64,000 bases of DNA from assembly GCA_947588705.1 (NCBI GenBank), contig CANPYT010000004.1, positions 1 through 64,000 on the forward strand. The letters run 5' to 3'. The notes under the pieces are model-generated. The model was not told the origin of the DNA and did no database searches. It saw nothing but the letters and a program-made list of their open reading frames with translations. The DNA comes from an uncultured Acetatifactor sp. (GTDB lineage Bacteria; Bacillota; Clostridia; Lachnospirales; Lachnospiraceae). Each line of letters begins with the position of its first letter. Position 1 is the stretch's first letter. The translations under genes were made by a program, and so were the position numbers. This document shows positions 39,904 to 49,412 of the stretch, one piece after another.

Positions 39904-41280
39904 ATGGCTTCACATGTGAAAAATATGACGGAGGGAAAACCCGCCTCCCTGATCTTGACCTTTGCCCTGCCCCTGATGGCCGGGAATGTATTCCAACAGC
40001 TTTATACGGTAGTAGACACCATGGTGGTGGGAAAATTCCTGGGCGTCAACGCCCTGGCCGCCCTCGGCGCCACGGACTGGATAAACTGGATGATGCTTGG
40101 CATCATTCAGGGTTTTACCCAGGGATTTGCCATTCTCATGGCCCAGGAATTTGGCGCCGGGCAGCAGGAGCGATTGCGGAAGGTCATCGGCAGCTCCGCG
40201 CTGCTCTCCCTCTATTCTTCTGTCCTCCTGCTGCTGTTCGGACAGCTTGCCGCCCGCCCCGTCCTAAAACTGCTTCAGACTCCGGACGCGATCATGGCGG
40301 GGAGCCTGCTCTACCTGCGGATCATGTTCCTTGGGGTTCCCATAGTGATGGCCTATAACCTGCTGGCCTGCATCCTCCGCTCCCTGGGCGATGGCAAAAC
40401 GCCGCTCCATGCCATGATCGTTGCATCTTTAACCAACATCGCCCTGGATCTGATTTTCGTTATGGCGCTTCATTGGGGAATTGCCGGTGCGGCCGCAGCC
40501 ACCCTGATCGCCCAGCTGATATCCGGTCTGTACTGCCTGTACCATATTATGAAAATAGATTTTTTAAAGATGGAAAAAGAAGATTTCCGCTTCCAAAGCG
40601 CCCTGTACGGCAAGCTTCTGGCCCTCGGAGCTCCTATGGCCTTCCAGAATTGTATTATCGCCGTCGGCGGAATGATCGTCCAATTCGTGGTCAACGGCTT
40701 CGGCGTACTGTTCATCGCCGGTTTTACCGCTACCAACAAGCTCTATGGGATCCTTGAGATCGCGGCCACATCCTATGGCTACTCCATGATCACCTACGTC
40801 GGCCAGAACCTGGGCGCCGGAAAGAGCCGCCGCATCCGTCAGGGTCTGCGGGCGGCCCTGGCCATCGCCACCGTTACTTCTATTGCGATTGCACTGATCA
40901 TGCTGATATTCGGCCGGTTTATCTTAAGCTGGTTTATTTCCGGTACCCCGGAGGAGGTAGAACAGACCATGCAGGTGGCTTATTTTTATCTTTCCATCAT
41001 GAGCGTCTGCCTCCCTATCCTGTATCTTCTCCATGTGGTACGCTCTACCATACAGGGCATGGGAAATACCTTTCTCCCCATGCTCTCCGGCATTATGGAA
41101 TTTACCATGCGCACCCTCACCGCCCTGCTGCTCCCCCTTGCCATCGGGGAGATCGGCATCTTCTTTGCGGAGATCGCCGCCTGGGCCGGAGCGGATGTGG
41201 TGCTGGTGGTCAGCTACTTCTCTGTGGCGCACAAGCTGCCCGCTGAGCCTGATCCCGAGCCTTCCCTTCCTGCCCTTTGA
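39904..41280 (+). CDS. MATE family efflux transporter
   Basis: MTEGKPASLILTFALPLMAGNVFQQLYTVVDTMVVGKFLG; ATG at 39904. Confidence 0.95.
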   Translation: MASHVKNMTEGKPASLILTFALPLMAGNVFQQLYTVVDTMVVGKFLGVNALAALGATDWINWMMLGIIQGFTQGFAILMAQEFGAGQQERLRKVIGSSALLSLYSSVLLLLFGQLAARPVLKLLQTPDAIMAGSLLYLRIMFLGVPIVMAYNLLACILRSLGDGKTPLHAMIVASLTNIALDLIFVMALHWGIAGAAAATLIAQLISGLYCLYHIMKIDFLKMEKEDFRFQSALYGKLLALGAPMAFQNCIIAVGGMIVQFVVNGFGVLFIAGFTATNKLYGILEIAATSYGYSMITYVGQNLGAGKSRRIRQGLRAALAIATVTSIAIALIMLIFGRFILSWFISGTPEEVEQTMQVAYFYLSIMSVCLPILYLLHVVRSTIQGMGNTFLPMLSGIMEFTMRTLTALLLPLAIGEIGIFFAEIAAWAGADVVLVVSYFSVAHKLPAEPDPEPSLPAL

Positions 41281-41289
41281 GGATTTGTC

Positions 41290-41390
41290 GTAACAGTTCA
41301 GCCAGCCGCCATTTCATGAGCAAAGGCAGGCGCACAGCGCCGGAAAGCGCGTAAGCGCGGCTTTACGAACGGCGCGGACTGAACTGTTAC
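41290..41390 (+). mobile_element. MITE-like element, copy D (lacks inner hairpin cassette)
   Basis: GTAACAGTTCAGCC...GACTGAACTGTTAC; exact 8-bp flanking duplication gatttgtc (41282-41289 / 41391-41398). Confidence 0.93.
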
Positions 41391-41413
41391 GATTTGTCTA
41401 AAATCCTGACACA

Positions 41414-43483
41414 TTAAGGCTGCCTGCTTTTCTCCAGGGAGAACACCCTCACCCCGTACTTTTCCACCTCTATCCTGCCGGATACCGGCGAGCGTTCCAG
41501 CAGATCCGTAAGTTCCGTCCGCAATGTCACCTCCGCCGTCTCCGGCAGGTAATTTAACACGAACAGATACCGCTTTCCATTCTTCTCCCGAACGGCAAGT
41601 TCGCACCCGGCGGGCAAAGTTACTACATTCCCCCAAGGCTCCGCTATGCCCAGCTTCCGCAGAAAGACGGACGCTGTGGCAGGGGGAAACGCACCGCCGA
41701 AGTAATAGGCCCGGCCTTTCCCGAACGTATTCCGGATCAGGGCCGGCGTTCCCGCATAATAGCCGGAGGTATAGACGCCGAGCACTTCCGCGCCGTCTCC
41801 CACAGGCGAGAGCAGGTCATTGAATACCGGGGCCTCCACCTGAACTCCGTCCCAGTCCACCATACTCTGCCCCTGGTCCGGCGGAACAAAAGAATATTCC
41901 GGTATATCCGTTCCTGTCATCTGTGCCGCCAATCCGGGAAGGTAGTCGGTCACACATTTCCCGTTTTGGTCTTTGTACCCTGTGCGGCAGCCCATGACAA
42001 GCGTTCCTCCTGCCGCGACATAATCGTTTAACATTTTGGCCCTTTCCGTCGTCAGAATACTGGCATGAGGGTAAAACAAAACTTCATATCTGCCCAGTTC
42101 CTCCGGCGTGAGGGGATTTTCCAGGTAAACATAGTCAAAAGGCACATGAGCCTGCTGCAGCGCCACAAAAAGCCCGTTCTGGCTCACGCTTTCCACTCTT
42201 TCATGCCATCTGTCCACCCGGCAGTCCCAGATATTGTCATAATCCCGTAGAATGCCCACCTTTGCCTCATACCTGGAACCTGCCACCTCCCGGAGCTTCG
42301 CCACCTTATCGGAAACCTGCGTCACTTCACGCAGCCTTCTGTTTTCCCTGCCGGAATAATCCAGGATGCCGTGCCAGTAGATCTCCGTTCCAAACGTACA
42401 GGTCCGCCAGCGAAAATAACTGATATAATCCGCTCCGTGCGCTATGCTCTGCATAGTCCAGAGGGTGATCTGCCCCGGCCGGGGAGTTGGCGCCTCCATC
42501 CTCGTGTTCCAGCCGTTGGCGCCGCTCTGCTGTTCCATAATGCCAAAGACCGGAGAGACGGCGCGTACCTCCGCCAGGTTGCGGCTCCAATTCCTGTCCT
42601 TCATGGGATCCCCCGGATCATAACCGTCCAGGCAGTAAGCAAAGTTGGGATAGGAGTCATACATCAGCAGATCCAGGCTTTCCGCTTTCATCCGCTGGTA
42701 ATCGATATTGCCGAACATACCGTTAGTGGTGATAAAATCTCCCGGCTTACAGTATCTGCGGATGATGTCCGCCTGCTCCTTTGCAAAAGTACACACACTA
42801 TGGGAAATAAAGCGATAATAATCCAGCTGTTGATGGGGATTCGGCGAGTTGGTATTGGTCTTTCTCGGCACATAGACCTCCCCCCAGTCCGTGTAGGTCT
42901 GATTCCAGAACACAGTTCCCCATGCCCGGTTCAGGTTTTCCAGGGTGCCATAGCGCTCCCGGAGAAAAAGGCGAAACGCTTCGGTATCGCTCTCCGAATA
43001 AAAAGTATCGTTTTCACAGTTAAACTCGTTATCCAGCTGCCACCCTACAACAGCAGGATGCCTGCCATAGCGGGCGGCGGATCTCTCCACAATGTTCCGG
43101 CAGAGTTTCCTGTACACCGGTGAATTATAGTTATAATGCCGCCGGGAACCGTGGCAGATCGGATGCCCTTCCATATCCCTGTTCAGCACTTCCGGATATT
43201 TTTCCGTGAGCCATGCGGGCGGGGTCGCCGTAGGCGTACAGAAGATCACCTGCATCCCTTTCGCCTGAGCCAGATCCAAAAAGCTATCGAAAAACTCGTA
43301 AGTATACTCCCCTTCCCTGGGCTCCAGCTGGCTCCATGCAAACTCCGCCACCCTAACGGTCCTAAGTCCGGCAGCCAGCATTCTGTCCAGATCCTCCGGC
43401 CAGAGGCTCCGATCCCAATGTTCCGGGTAATAACAGACTCCCAAGTCTATCTTTTCCCCGTTGATCAACCTGCTTCCCTCCAC
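41414..43483 (-). CDS. GH42 family beta-galactosidase
   Basis: GVCYYPEHWDRSLWPEDLDRMLAAGLRTVRVAEFAWS, WQLDNEFNCENDTFYS; AGGAGG-7nt-GTG start at 43483. Confidence 0.93.
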   Translation of the reverse strand: MEGSRLINGEKIDLGVCYYPEHWDRSLWPEDLDRMLAAGLRTVRVAEFAWSQLEPREGEYTYEFFDSFLDLAQAKGMQVIFCTPTATPPAWLTEKYPEVLNRDMEGHPICHGSRRHYNYNSPVYRKLCRNIVERSAARYGRHPAVVGWQLDNEFNCENDTFYSESDTEAFRLFLRERYGTLENLNRAWGTVFWNQTYTDWGEVYVPRKTNTNSPNPHQQLDYYRFISHSVCTFAKEQADIIRRYCKPGDFITTNGMFGNIDYQRMKAESLDLLMYDSYPNFAYCLDGYDPGDPMKDRNWSRNLAEVRAVSPVFGIMEQQSGANGWNTRMEAPTPRPGQITLWTMQSIAHGADYISYFRWRTCTFGTEIYWHGILDYSGRENRRLREVTQVSDKVAKLREVAGSRYEAKVGILRDYDNIWDCRVDRWHERVESVSQNGLFVALQQAHVPFDYVYLENPLTPEELGRYEVLFYPHASILTTERAKMLNDYVAAGGTLVMGCRTGYKDQNGKCVTDYLPGLAAQMTGTDIPEYSFVPPDQGQSMVDWDGVQVEAPVFNDLLSPVGDGAEVLGVYTSGYYAGTPALIRNTFGKGRAYYFGGAFPPATASVFLRKLGIAEPWGNVVTLPAGCELAVREKNGKRYLFVLNYLPETAEVTLRTELTDLLERSPVSGRIEVEKYGVRVFSLEKSRQP

Positions 43484-43485
43484 GA

Positions 43486-43815
43486 TCACACCTCCTGCAC
43501 AAACTCCTGACGCATAGGCACAAATACATCCACCAATTTCCCGGCCTCCAGGCATTTCACCCCATGCGCCGCCCCACCGGGCATAAGCACACTGTCCCCC
43601 TTGTTCACGATCCGGGTCTCATCCCCGATGGTAAAAGCAAAACTGCCTTCCGCCACATAAGTGACCTGTACATGAGGATGGCTGTGAGTGTTTCCCACTG
43701 AACCGGCCTCAAAAGACACCTCGCACATCATGACTTCCTCATTGTACGCCATCACCTTTCTTGTAACTCCGGGTTCGCAGGGCGTGACCCTGCATTCTTC
43801 TTTTTTTACAAACAT
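43486..43815 (-). CDS. Cupin domain protein
   Basis: HSHPHVQVTYVAEGSFAFTIGDE...MPGGAAHGV. Confidence 0.93.
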   Translation of the reverse strand: MFVKKEECRVTPCEPGVTRKVMAYNEEVMMCEVSFEAGSVGNTHSHPHVQVTYVAEGSFAFTIGDETRIVNKGDSVLMPGGAAHGVKCLEAGKLVDVFVPMRQEFVQEV

Positions 43816-43827
43816 ATCCTTCTCCTC

Positions 43828-44457
43828 CTATGGCCTCTCTCTGACTGCCCCTTTATAGTATACTCTGCACTCCTCCTGTATGTCCAGCTTCCCTCCGTTC
43901 AGGGAGAGCACGGACACAGCGCAGTTAGGCATAGGGATCCGCCAGAAATCCGCCAGCTTTACTCCCGCCAAAGGATTCAAAATACTCCGGTTCATAGCCC
44001 CGTGGCCAACGATCAGCACTGCCTGGAATTTTCCCTCCAGCGGAAGGATCCTGTCCCTCAGAAATTCCGCCGTCCTGCTGTACAGCTGCTGGAAGGATTC
44101 GCCTCCTGCAGGCGGTACATACTCCGACGGCGCACAGAAAAAACGATGTAGCGGATGCCCCGGATCCTGCTTCGCCCTGACGTAATCGGTTCCTTCCATA
44201 GGCCCAAAACCGATCTCCTTCAGCCGGTCATCCAAATACAGCGGCGTTTCCCGGCCGCCCAGTATAATCTGCGCCGTCTTCACCGCCCGGCAGAGCGGCG
44301 AGCTAAAGGCCGCCCCAAATTCCACATCGGCCAGCCCCTTTGCCGTCTCTTCCGCCAATTTTATCCCGTATTCGTTCAGCGGCAGGTCACAATGGCCTTG
44401 AAGCCTCCCTGCCTTATTTCCGTCCGTCTCCCCATGCCTCACCAGATAGATGTCCAT
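43828..44457 (-). CDS. Histidine phosphatase (phosphoglycerate mutase-like) family protein
   Basis: IYLVRHGETDGNKAGRLQG, VGHGAMNRS. Confidence 0.93.
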   Translation of the reverse strand: MDIYLVRHGETDGNKAGRLQGHCDLPLNEYGIKLAEETAKGLADVEFGAAFSSPLCRAVKTAQIILGGRETPLYLDDRLKEIGFGPMEGTDYVRAKQDPGHPLHRFFCAPSEYVPPAGGESFQQLYSRTAEFLRDRILPLEGKFQAVLIVGHGAMNRSILNPLAGVKLADFWRIPMPNCAVSVLSLNGGKLDIQEECRVYYKGAVRERP

Positions 44458-44515
44458 GTGCCTTCCTGTTTCTTCCTTCCAAGATTGTTTTTAGATCCCG
44501 CACTCCGTTTCCCTT

Positions 44516-45292
44516 TCACTGTCCTAAGCGGTACAGCCGGAACGCATTCTCCCATACGGCCCGCCGGACTTCTTCTTCGTCCATCCCCTTTATCGCCGCC
44601 AGGGCCGACACAACAAAGGGAAGATTCCAGGAACCGTTTCGCTTTCCCCGGTTGGGCTCCGGCGCAAGGTACGGGCAGTCCGTCTCCAGCACGATCCGGT
44701 CAAGGGGAATATACTCTACCGCCTCCTTCAGTTTTTTTGCATTTTTAAAAGTAAGGACGCCTCCGATCCCTATAAAAAACCCCATATCCAGAAAAATACG
44801 CGCCATCTGCTTTGTATAGGAATAACAGTGAATGACTCCTCCGATCTCCCCCGCCCGTTCCGCCGTCAAAATATCCGCCGTATCTTTCGCCGCTTCCCGG
44901 GAATGGATAATAACGGGTTTTCCCGCCTGCCGCGCCAAATGGAGCTGTTTTACAAACCAGTTCTTCTGGATCTCCCGGTCCGGTTCATCCCAGTAATAAT
45001 CCAGACCGATCTCGCCGACCGCCACGCATTTGCGGTGGCTGACCTTCTGTCTGAGCCATTCCAGGCCATCCTCCGTCAATTCCGCCGTCTCATTGGGATG
45101 GACCCCCAACGCCCCATATACGAAATCCCAGCGTTCCATAAGCTCTAATGTCTTTTCGCAGGATCTCAGGCTTGCCCCCACATTCACCACCCTGGCGATC
45201 CCCTGATCCGGCAGCTTCCCCAGCAGCTCTTCTCTGTCTTCCTCGAATGCCTCATCGTCATAATGGGCATGTGTATCAAAAATAGGCGTCAT
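44516..45292 (-). CDS. TatD family hydrolase
   Basis: MTPIFDTHAHYDDEAF, VAVGEIGLDYYWD, VLETDCPYLAPEPNRGKRN. Confidence 0.93.
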   Translation of the reverse strand: MTPIFDTHAHYDDEAFEEDREELLGKLPDQGIARVVNVGASLRSCEKTLELMERWDFVYGALGVHPNETAELTEDGLEWLRQKVSHRKCVAVGEIGLDYYWDEPDREIQKNWFVKQLHLARQAGKPVIIHSREAAKDTADILTAERAGEIGGVIHCYSYTKQMARIFLDMGFFIGIGGVLTFKNAKKLKEAVEYIPLDRIVLETDCPYLAPEPNRGKRNGSWNLPFVVSALAAIKGMDEEEVRRAVWENAFRLYRLGQ

Positions 45293-45350
45293 ACATTTTC
45301 CTCTTCTTAAGTCCGTTTTTACCGTTTTAAAAAATTTTTTAAAAAAGGAC

Positions 45351-45379
45351 TTGCATTTGATCAAGGGATATAATATAAT
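45351..45379 (+). promoter_or_regulatory. Promoter of tRNA-Lys
   Basis: TTGCAT (45351-45356) - 17 bp - TATAAT (45374-45379). Confidence 0.8.
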
Positions 45380-45407
45380 AACACTTGCGTTGTGAAAGAC
45401 ATAAATT

Positions 45408-45480
45408 GCACCGCTAGCTCAGTTGGTAGAGCACCTGACTCTTAATCAGGGTGTCCAGGGTTCGAGCCCCTGGCGGTGCA
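45408..45480 (+). tRNA. tRNA-Lys (anticodon CTT)
   Basis: GCACCGCTAGCTCAGTTGGTAGAGCACCTGACTCTTAATCAGGGTGTCCAGGGTTCGAGCCCCTGGCGGTGCA. Confidence 0.98.
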
Positions 45481-45592
45481 CTTGAAGTCTCAGGCTTGCA
45501 TTTTGGCGGGTCTGGGGCTTTTTTCTGTTTTCCTTCCTATATCCCTCAACGTGGCCGCCCCTTAGTCCGGGCTCCCTGTTTTCCCTGTCCTG

Positions 45593-47644
45593 TCAGGTTA
45601 CATATTCTTCTTCCGGCTGGGGCTGCATGGTCTGGATATCATACGACACTGTCACATTCTTTCCGCCGTATATCTGATAAAATTGTTTTATAACACGATC
45701 CGCCACTTTCCTTCCGTTTTCCAGATCCGTATCCAACAGGATCACCATATACTGAATACTGCTGTAACGGGTTCCAATATCCACCATGCGAAGAGAAGAA
45801 GCCACTGAGAGCTCCAGCGACTGCATGGCGTCCTCCGTCTGCATCTTCTGGCCATGGCGGTTGTCTATCCCCAGCGTAAACAACAGCATTTGTACCTGCT
45901 GCTTATTCCGCTTTACCCCTCGGAAAATATAACTGTACATTTTCTGAAAATCATCATATCCGACCCTATATATTCCTTTGTCCGCGTCCATCCGTCCTTC
46001 TATCATGCGGCGGATATGAGCCAGGTCCATACCTGTTTTGCGGGAATCTTCCCTGTATTTATCATCGCTGTAAAAGCAATAGGTCTTCTTTCCATTCCGC
46101 TTTACAAAATACAGCGCTTTATCCGCATTTCCATAGAGCGCCTCGAGGGTCTTCCCGTCTCCCGGGTAAAAAGCGATACCGGCGGAGACGGAGACGATTT
46201 TTCCGCAGTGAAGCCTTTCAAGGCTTTCCGTAAACACATCCAGGATCTTCTTCGTTTTCCGCGCCACCTGCTCCCGGTCTGTCTCATCCGTGAGAAACAC
46301 CATAAATTCATCGCCGCCCAGCCTGCACAGCACATCTTCTTCTCCGGTATTTGCCCGCAGTATTTCCGCAAAGGTCTGTAATGTCTTATCCCCGGCTATA
46401 TGGCCCATAGTGTCATTGATCAGTTTAAAGTTATCTATGTCCAGCATGAGCAGTGTGCCAAAATGACCTTCGTCCAGAAGCTGCCCGATAAGCGTGTCCG
46501 CATACTTCCGGTTGTACAGCCCCGTAAGCATGTCCTCCGTCTCCTGATCCTGAAGGTCTACCCTGTATTCCGCCAATACCTTATTCAGCAGGGCGCTACT
46601 CTCGCTGGGCAGATTGTTGCTCCAGAAAATGGAACTTTCCTTGGATACATCAAAGTGATCCTCCAGCATATCCAGGAACAGATCCGTGAGCTGGGGGTCA
46701 AACTGGGATCCCCGGCCCCGCTCAAATTCTTCCATCACCTTGGCCGTGCTCAATTTCCGCCGATAAATACGGTTGGAAGTCATCGCATCGTATGCGTCCG
46801 CGATCCCAATGATCCTGGCGCAGAGCGGGATATCTTCCCCGGAAATGCCGAAGGGATACCCCTTGCCGTCATATCTCTCATGATGGTACAGAGCGCCCTC
46901 CGCCACGTTTTTGATCACATGAATATCCTTCAGAATATCGTTTCCGATCACGGGATGCTTTTTGATAATATCAAATTCGTCATTGTTCAGCCTGGCAGGC
47001 TTATTCAAAATGGCATCCGGCACACCGATCTTGCCGATGTCATGCAGAAGGGCAATATAATGCAGATTCTGGACTTCCTCCTCGTTCCAGCGCATTTTTC
47101 TGGCAATAGCAGACGCACACTTTGCCACCCGGACAGAATGGCCCGAGGTGTAAGCATCCTTCGCATCTATGGCGTTTGCGATCACCATAATGGAATTGAG
47201 GGAAACCTTTTCCACCAGCTTTGTCTTTTCCTCCAGCCGGCTCTCCAGATCGTTCTGCAGATCGGAAAGCTCCAGGATCCGCCTGATCCGGCTCAGCATG
47301 ACCATAGGTACAAAAGGTTTCGTAATAAAGTCCGAAGCCCCCAGGACAAGGCATTCCTGCTCCGTCTTTGGCTTAGTGTCCGCCGTGAGGAAGATAATGG
47401 GGATCTTTTTCCACTGCTCGTTCTCCTGAATTTTCTTCATGGTATCACGGCCGTCCATCCCCGGCATATGCAGATCCAACAGAACCAGCCTCGGGCTTTC
47501 AACACCCATAAGCTGCAGCGCCCTTTCCCCGGACTGCGCTGTCCGCACCGTAAATTCTTTTTCCAGAATATCCGCTGCCACCTTTAGGTTAAAGTCATCA
47601 TCGTCTACGATCAATATGTCATAGCCGTATGTTTTTGTCTCCAT
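45593..47644 (-). CDS. Response regulator: REC + HD-GYP + GGDEF + degenerate GGDEF-like domain
   Basis: ILIVDDDDFNLK, HDIGKIGVPDAIL/HHERYDGKGYPFG, RLGGDEFMVFL, RYSSIQYMVILLDTDLENG. Confidence 0.9.
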   Translation of the reverse strand: METKTYGYDILIVDDDDFNLKVAADILEKEFTVRTAQSGERALQLMGVESPRLVLLDLHMPGMDGRDTMKKIQENEQWKKIPIIFLTADTKPKTEQECLVLGASDFITKPFVPMVMLSRIRRILELSDLQNDLESRLEEKTKLVEKVSLNSIMVIANAIDAKDAYTSGHSVRVAKCASAIARKMRWNEEEVQNLHYIALLHDIGKIGVPDAILNKPARLNNDEFDIIKKHPVIGNDILKDIHVIKNVAEGALYHHERYDGKGYPFGISGEDIPLCARIIGIADAYDAMTSNRIYRRKLSTAKVMEEFERGRGSQFDPQLTDLFLDMLEDHFDVSKESSIFWSNNLPSESSALLNKVLAEYRVDLQDQETEDMLTGLYNRKYADTLIGQLLDEGHFGTLLMLDIDNFKLINDTMGHIAGDKTLQTFAEILRANTGEEDVLCRLGGDEFMVFLTDETDREQVARKTKKILDVFTESLERLHCGKIVSVSAGIAFYPGDGKTLEALYGNADKALYFVKRNGKKTYCFYSDDKYREDSRKTGMDLAHIRRMIEGRMDADKGIYRVGYDDFQKMYSYIFRGVKRNKQQVQMLLFTLGIDNRHGQKMQTEDAMQSLELSVASSLRMVDIGTRYSSIQYMVILLDTDLENGRKVADRVIKQFYQIYGGKNVTVSYDIQTMQPQPEEEYVT

Positions 47645-47746
47645 ATCCGCACCTCCTTACATTCCCATGTAAGCTTCATGCCTGACAGACATCCCTTAAG
47701 ATTCCTTCCGTTGGTTTTCTGCTCCTGATCACATCACATATCATAT

Positions 47747-47781
47747 GCAACAGTTTAGTCCGCGGCTGGCTGAACTGTTAC
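47747..47781. mobile_element. Minimal MITE-like element, copy E (35 bp, two ends only)
   Basis: GCAACAGTTTAGTCC...GGCTGAACTGTTAC; exact 8-bp duplication tatcatat (47739-47746 / 47782-47789). Confidence 0.85.
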
Positions 47782-47913
47782 TATCATATCACACTTCGGA
47801 AGCTTTTTCTATAAAATTTTGTTTCATTTTTATACCTCATTTCCGCGCTGCTCTTTGCGCATAACGAGTTTGTGTCAAGCAGCGCGCGGACACAAATCTC
47901 GCGATTGAAAATT

Positions 47914-48396
47914 TTAATTTTCAATCTGCCCTCTTCCTTGCTGTTCCCTGCATTCGCTGCAATAACCGTATACTTCCAGCTTATGGCCGGTGACCGTAAA
48001 ACCTCCTGCCCCACAGTCCACATTCATGTGCGCAAAAGGGCAGCCCTGCAGCGGGATCCGCCTGTGGCACTCCAGGCAGACCGCGTAATGCGTATGCTGC
48101 CCTCTGTTCAGGGAATAGGCCACAGCAGTGTCTTCCACCCAGGACGTCTTCTCCACCAGCCCCTTCTCTTCAAATGTGGACAGTATCCTGTAAATCGTGG
48201 ACAGCGCGTATTCCTCTCCTTCCGCATACTGCGCCGCCAATTTGTATATCTGAACAGCGTTCAGGGGTTCTTTTGCCTCCCACAGCACTCTGTACACATT
48301 TTTCCGCTGTCTCGTCCACTTTAGTCCCTGCGGATATTCCGGGCAGGCCATATCGGATGCCGTGGCCTGCGGCCCTGTCACATTCTGTTGCTCCAT
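47914..48396 (-). CDS. Fur family metal-responsive transcriptional regulator
   Basis: TRQRKNVYRVLWEAKEPLNAVQIYKLA, TIYRILSTFEEKGLV, HYAVCLECH, CSEC. Confidence 0.9.
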   Translation of the reverse strand: MEQQNVTGPQATASDMACPEYPQGLKWTRQRKNVYRVLWEAKEPLNAVQIYKLAAQYAEGEEYALSTIYRILSTFEEKGLVEKTSWVEDTAVAYSLNRGQHTHYAVCLECHRRIPLQGCPFAHMNVDCGAGGFTVTGHKLEVYGYCSECREQQGRGQIEN

Positions 48397-48408
48397 ACGC
48401 TTCCCCCC

Positions 48409-49257
48409 TCAGAACAGCCCGATCACGATTCCCGTCAGTACCCCGATCCCATACAGCAGCCCCAGGATCGCCAGATCTTCCTTCCTGTTGTGGTCTACCC
48501 GAAACAGCACAAGAAGCCCTACGCCGGAACCGGCCAAAAGCCCCGCCATAGCCGCCCCCAGGCTCATAGCGCCCTGCAGGTAAAGCTGTGTGATCACTAC
48601 AGAACCGGCACAGTTCGGGATCAGCCCTACAAGGCCGGCCAGCGCCGGGCCGAGAAACGGCCGGTTCAAGATCAGGCCGGACAACGCATCCTGTCCTACC
48701 AAGTGCAAAACCAAGTCCAGCCCAAACGTCACCAGAAGAATAAAAAGCGTGATCTGCCCCGTATGGGATAAGGCGGACCGGAACACCCCCTCCTCACAGT
48801 GGCAATGCTCCTGTTCACAGATATCGTGGATATGGTCATGCTCCCGGGGAACGCCCTTTTTCCAGACCGCATCCAGGATCAGGCCCGCAGCCATGCCGAC
48901 AGCCGCCTTTGCCAGAAGGAGGCGCAAAATAAGTTCCACCGGCGCCTTTTCGGAGAGCAGGATGGGGAGCATTTCGTCGGAAGTAGACAGGTAGATCGCC
49001 ATCAGCGTTCCCAGGGAGATCACCCTGCCCGCATACAGATTGGAAGCCGCCGCGGAAAAACCGCACTGGGGAATGACCCCAAGCAGCCCGCCCAGCACCG
49101 GGCCCAGGCGCCCCGCCCTGCGGACCAGTCTCTGTGTCTTTTCACCGGTCCGGTGTTCCAGGTACTCCATAGCCAGGTACGTCAAAAACAGGAAAGGAAC
49201 CAGCTTCACCGTATCAAAAAACGTGTCTTTTATAATGTCTGTCATCACCTGCAGCAT
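48409..49257 (-). CDS. DUF2899-type putative metal (manganese) transporter / permease
   Basis: VLGGLLGVIPQCGFSAAASNLYAGRVISLGTLMAIYLSTSDEMLPILLS, LVGLIPNCAGSVVITQLY; His-rich loop. Confidence 0.8.
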   Translation of the reverse strand: MLQVMTDIIKDTFFDTVKLVPFLFLTYLAMEYLEHRTGEKTQRLVRRAGRLGPVLGGLLGVIPQCGFSAAASNLYAGRVISLGTLMAIYLSTSDEMLPILLSEKAPVELILRLLLAKAAVGMAAGLILDAVWKKGVPREHDHIHDICEQEHCHCEEGVFRSALSHTGQITLFILLVTFGLDLVLHLVGQDALSGLILNRPFLGPALAGLVGLIPNCAGSVVITQLYLQGAMSLGAAMAGLLAGSGVGLLVLFRVDHNRKEDLAILGLLYGIGVLTGIVIGLF

Positions 49258-49274
49258 TTCGTTTGCCTTTCTAA

Positions 49275-49291
49275 ATGCAATTCATTTGCAT
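49275..49291. promoter_or_regulatory. Palindromic Fur-family operator candidate
   Basis: ATGCAA-TTCAT-TTGCAT, between promoter and start of the transporter. Confidence 0.65.
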
Positions 49292-49302
49292 CTGGAAACT
49301 CT

Positions 49303-49330
49303 ACTATACCATATCAGGCAGAAAAGTCAA
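49303..49330 (-). promoter_or_regulatory. Promoter of the transporter/Fur operon
   Basis: Reverse strand TTGACT - 16 bp - TATAGT. Confidence 0.6.
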
Positions 49331-49412
49331 GGGAATGCAGAATCAAATTAAAAAAGCGGCACAACCTACACTGATGACAGAACAAAACGCCTTGCCTATA
49401 AAAGAGGCAAGG

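Noticed and set aside
45326-45348. Poly-A/T tract as a regulatory element
   Set aside because: Simple low-complexity A/T upstream of the tRNA-Lys promoter; could act as an UP-element but no specific evidence.
46400-47587. 395-aa + strand ORF
   Set aside because: Antisense to the REC-HD-GYP-GGDEF gene whose motifs are intact.
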